A stretch of 64,000 bases of DNA from Streptococcus panodentis (lineage in GTDB: Bacteria > Bacillota > Bacilli > Lactobacillales > Streptococcaceae): assembly GCF_017884005.1 (NCBI RefSeq), contig NZ_QFAY01000014.1, forward strand, positions 6,615-70,614, in the 5' to 3' direction. The notes under the pieces are model-generated. The model saw only the letters and a program-made list of their open reading frames with translations. It ran no database searches and was not told where the DNA came from. Every line of letters begins with the position of its first letter. The first letter of the stretch is position 1. The position numbers and the translations under genes were made by a program. Shown piece by piece: positions 62,630 through 64,000 of the stretch.

Positions 62630-63754
62630 ATGTTTCATAAAAGCAAGCTCATGTTTTGGACCAGTGAGGTCCTCTTACTGACCATTATCTTCTTTATCTG
62701 GCGGCAGATGGGAGATATGATTACGCCTGTTGTCAGCGTGCTCAATACCATTTTGATTCCCTTTCTGCTGGGCGGTTTCCTTTATTATATTACCAATCCT
62801 CTGGTTGAATTTCTGGAAAAACGATTGAAAATCAACAGGCTTGTCGGCATTCTGCTGACCCTCTGCCTGCTTTTCGGCCTCATTGCTCTGGGGGTGATCT
62901 ACCTCCTGCCTATTTTGATTAATCAGCTGTCCAGTCTGATCAATTCAACGCAGGGGCTCTATTGGGAAATTCAGAGCTGGGTCAATCAGCTGTCGAAAAA
63001 TACCCTCTTCAGAAATCTCAATATCCAGTCAACGATTCAGCAGCTCAATCTGTCCTATGTAGATATTCTGCAAAATATCCTCAACAGCGTGACCAACAGT
63101 CTGGGCAGTGTGGTATCCGCCGTCGTCAATACGATTATGATTTTGATTATGACGCCGATTTTTCTGGTCTACTTCCTTTTGGATGGGCGCAAGCTCCTGC
63201 CTATGCTGGAGAGAACGGTTCTCAAGCGGGACAGGCTGAACCTTTCCAATCTCTTGACCAATCTGAATGCGACGATTGCCCGCTATATCAGCGGTATTTC
63301 CATTGATGCCCTGATTATCGGCACCTTGGCCTACATCGGCTACAGCGTGATTGGCCTCAAATATGCTCTGGTGTTTGCCATCTTTTCGACCTTGGCCAAT
63401 CTGATTCCCTATGTAGGTCCCAGCATCGGCCTGATTCCGATGATTATCACCTATGCCTTTACCGATCCCCATAAAATGGTGGCGGCGCTGGTTTATATGG
63501 TTATTGTCCAGCAGATTGACGGCAATATTCTCTATCCGCGGATTGTCGGCGGTGTGATGAAAGTGCACCCAATTACGATTATGGTGCTCTTGCTTCTGTC
63601 CAGCAATATTTATGGCATTATCGGCATGATTGTAGCGGTGCCGGTCTATTCTATTCTCAAAGAGATTGCTAAATTTCTGGCCAATCTCTATGACAACCAC
63701 AAGGAAGCCCAGCAGCAGAAGAAAAACGAGGAATTTGGCATTATTAAGAAATGA
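62630..63754 (+). CDS. AI-2E family transporter (YdbI/PerM-like)
   Basis: 374 residues with about eight membrane segments in the AI-2E/UPF0118 pattern: two N-terminal helices (FIWRQMGDMITPVVSVLNTILIPFL split across them), a long periplasmic-type amphipathic region (about 90-150), and the conserved C-terminal block YVGPSIGLIPMII and QQIDGNILYPRIVGG. Family members export small molecules or act as Na+/H+ antiporters; the substrate is not determinable. Promoter TGG-TAAAAT near 62601-62609 and GGAAGGAGAG before the ATG. Divergent from the ABC gene. Confidence 0.92.
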   Translation: MFHKSKLMFWTSEVLLLTIIFFIWRQMGDMITPVVSVLNTILIPFLLGGFLYYITNPLVEFLEKRLKINRLVGILLTLCLLFGLIALGVIYLLPILINQLSSLINSTQGLYWEIQSWVNQLSKNTLFRNLNIQSTIQQLNLSYVDILQNILNSVTNSLGSVVSAVVNTIMILIMTPIFLVYFLLDGRKLLPMLERTVLKRDRLNLSNLLTNLNATIARYISGISIDALIIGTLAYIGYSVIGLKYALVFAIFSTLANLIPYVGPSIGLIPMIITYAFTDPHKMVAALVYMVIVQQIDGNILYPRIVGGVMKVHPITIMVLLLLSSNIYGIIGMIVAVPVYSILKEIAKFLANLYDNHKEAQQQKKNEEFGIIKK

Positions 63755-63777
63755 GCAGCCTGATACCCGGACTTCTG

Positions 63778-63805
63778 AAAGCAGCCGATGTTTGCGGCTG
63801 CTTTT
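63778..63805 (+). terminator. Terminator after the AI-2E family gene
   Basis: AAAGCAGCCG pairs with CGGCTGCTTT across a 7-base loop and continues with T. The remaining 195 bases to the window end show no gene I can support. Confidence 0.8.
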
Positions 63806-64000
63806 CCAGTCTTCAGACATCCTTATACGGTCTCTTCTCCAAACCCAGCCTTCTGTAGTGAGGCTAGGCCATCAAGGAAGCCGGTCCTGCTGCCTTTTAT
63901 GAATCAATAACGCAGTTCTTTTACCTTGATTTCATCATATTTCAGAGGTATAGTTATAAAAAACAGCCCGCTAGCTGAACGTGTTTATCACGTTTTCCAG

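Noticed and set aside
1..64000. tRNA, rRNA, CRISPR arrays, prophage or conjugative modules
   Set aside because: No cloverleaf-like or rRNA sequence, no regularly spaced direct repeats other than the lipoprotein's coding repeats, and no integrase, phage or conjugation genes were seen. The XerD-like protein is a housekeeping relative lacking catalytic residues.

Overview
The window reads as a chromosomal segment of a viridans-type Streptococcus (mitis/sanguinis neighbourhood). The genus call rests on gene content and order: gnd followed by the orphan regulator RitR (Asn at position 53, Cys at 128), a relPRS alarmone/two-component operon, nrdR-dnaB-dnaI, a run murI-rdgB-yfcE-CBS-XerD-like-scpA-scpB-rluB-yidD, YidC2 divergent from a SpoU methyltransferase, trkH/trkA next to trmL, and an FMN-riboswitch-controlled ribU. 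No rRNA, tRNA, CRISPR array or intact insertion sequence was found. The species cannot be fixed from the sequence alone.

Layout. 1-8.6 kb: tail of an unidentified gene, an MFS exporter, a DUF177 protein, a decaying flotillin fragment, gnd-ritR, then a cre-controlled PTS EIICBA with an EEP-family phosphatase/nuclease. 8.9-18.8 kb: a repeat-containing Excalibur lipoprotein, nrdR-dnaB-dnaI-nitroreductase, der flanked by two related intergenic repeats, and a SNF2 helicase carrying a one-base frameshift. 18.8-31 kb: murC, two tandem GNATs, mltG, greA, relPRS, yidC2, acyP, trmH, an HD protein, a Bax1 family protein. 30.9-41.5 kb: lysA, then an AT-richer accessory locus (GDPD, a three-gene ferric/organophosphate-type ABC importer, MgtC-like protein, HAD phosphatase, and a regulator that fuses a LacI repressor to a solute-binding-protein domain). 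42.4-48.5 kb: a tightly overlapping housekeeping operon from murI to yidD. 48.5-64 kb: a small secreted protein with a long leader, trkH/trkA, trmL, riboflavin uptake, PAP2, an alkyltransferase, a tRNA-modification pair (radical SAM and methyltransferase) split by a gene broken by a MITE, a CPA1 antiporter, a GT-C membrane protein with an ABC ATPase, and an AI-2E family permease.

The most distinctive content is of two kinds. First, the 32.7-41.5 kb locus looks like a self-contained uptake and processing system for a phosphorylated organic compound. Its regulator carries its own binding-protein-like sensor, and duplicated promoters ahead of the locus share the motif TTGAYACGTTCCAA. Second, the intergenic regions are full of mobile repeats. 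These include a family of about 104 bp MITEs with imperfect terminal inverted repeats and TA target sites, BOX-like modules, and further modules nested inside the MITEs. One MITE demonstrably split a gene: removing 104 bp restores a single reading frame. Another lies in the leader of relPRS. Several candidate structured RNAs (near 48.6, 52.4 and 60.0 kb) and an FMN riboswitch with an extended arm also stand out.

All functional calls come from reading motifs and recalling families. No similarity search or folding program was run.
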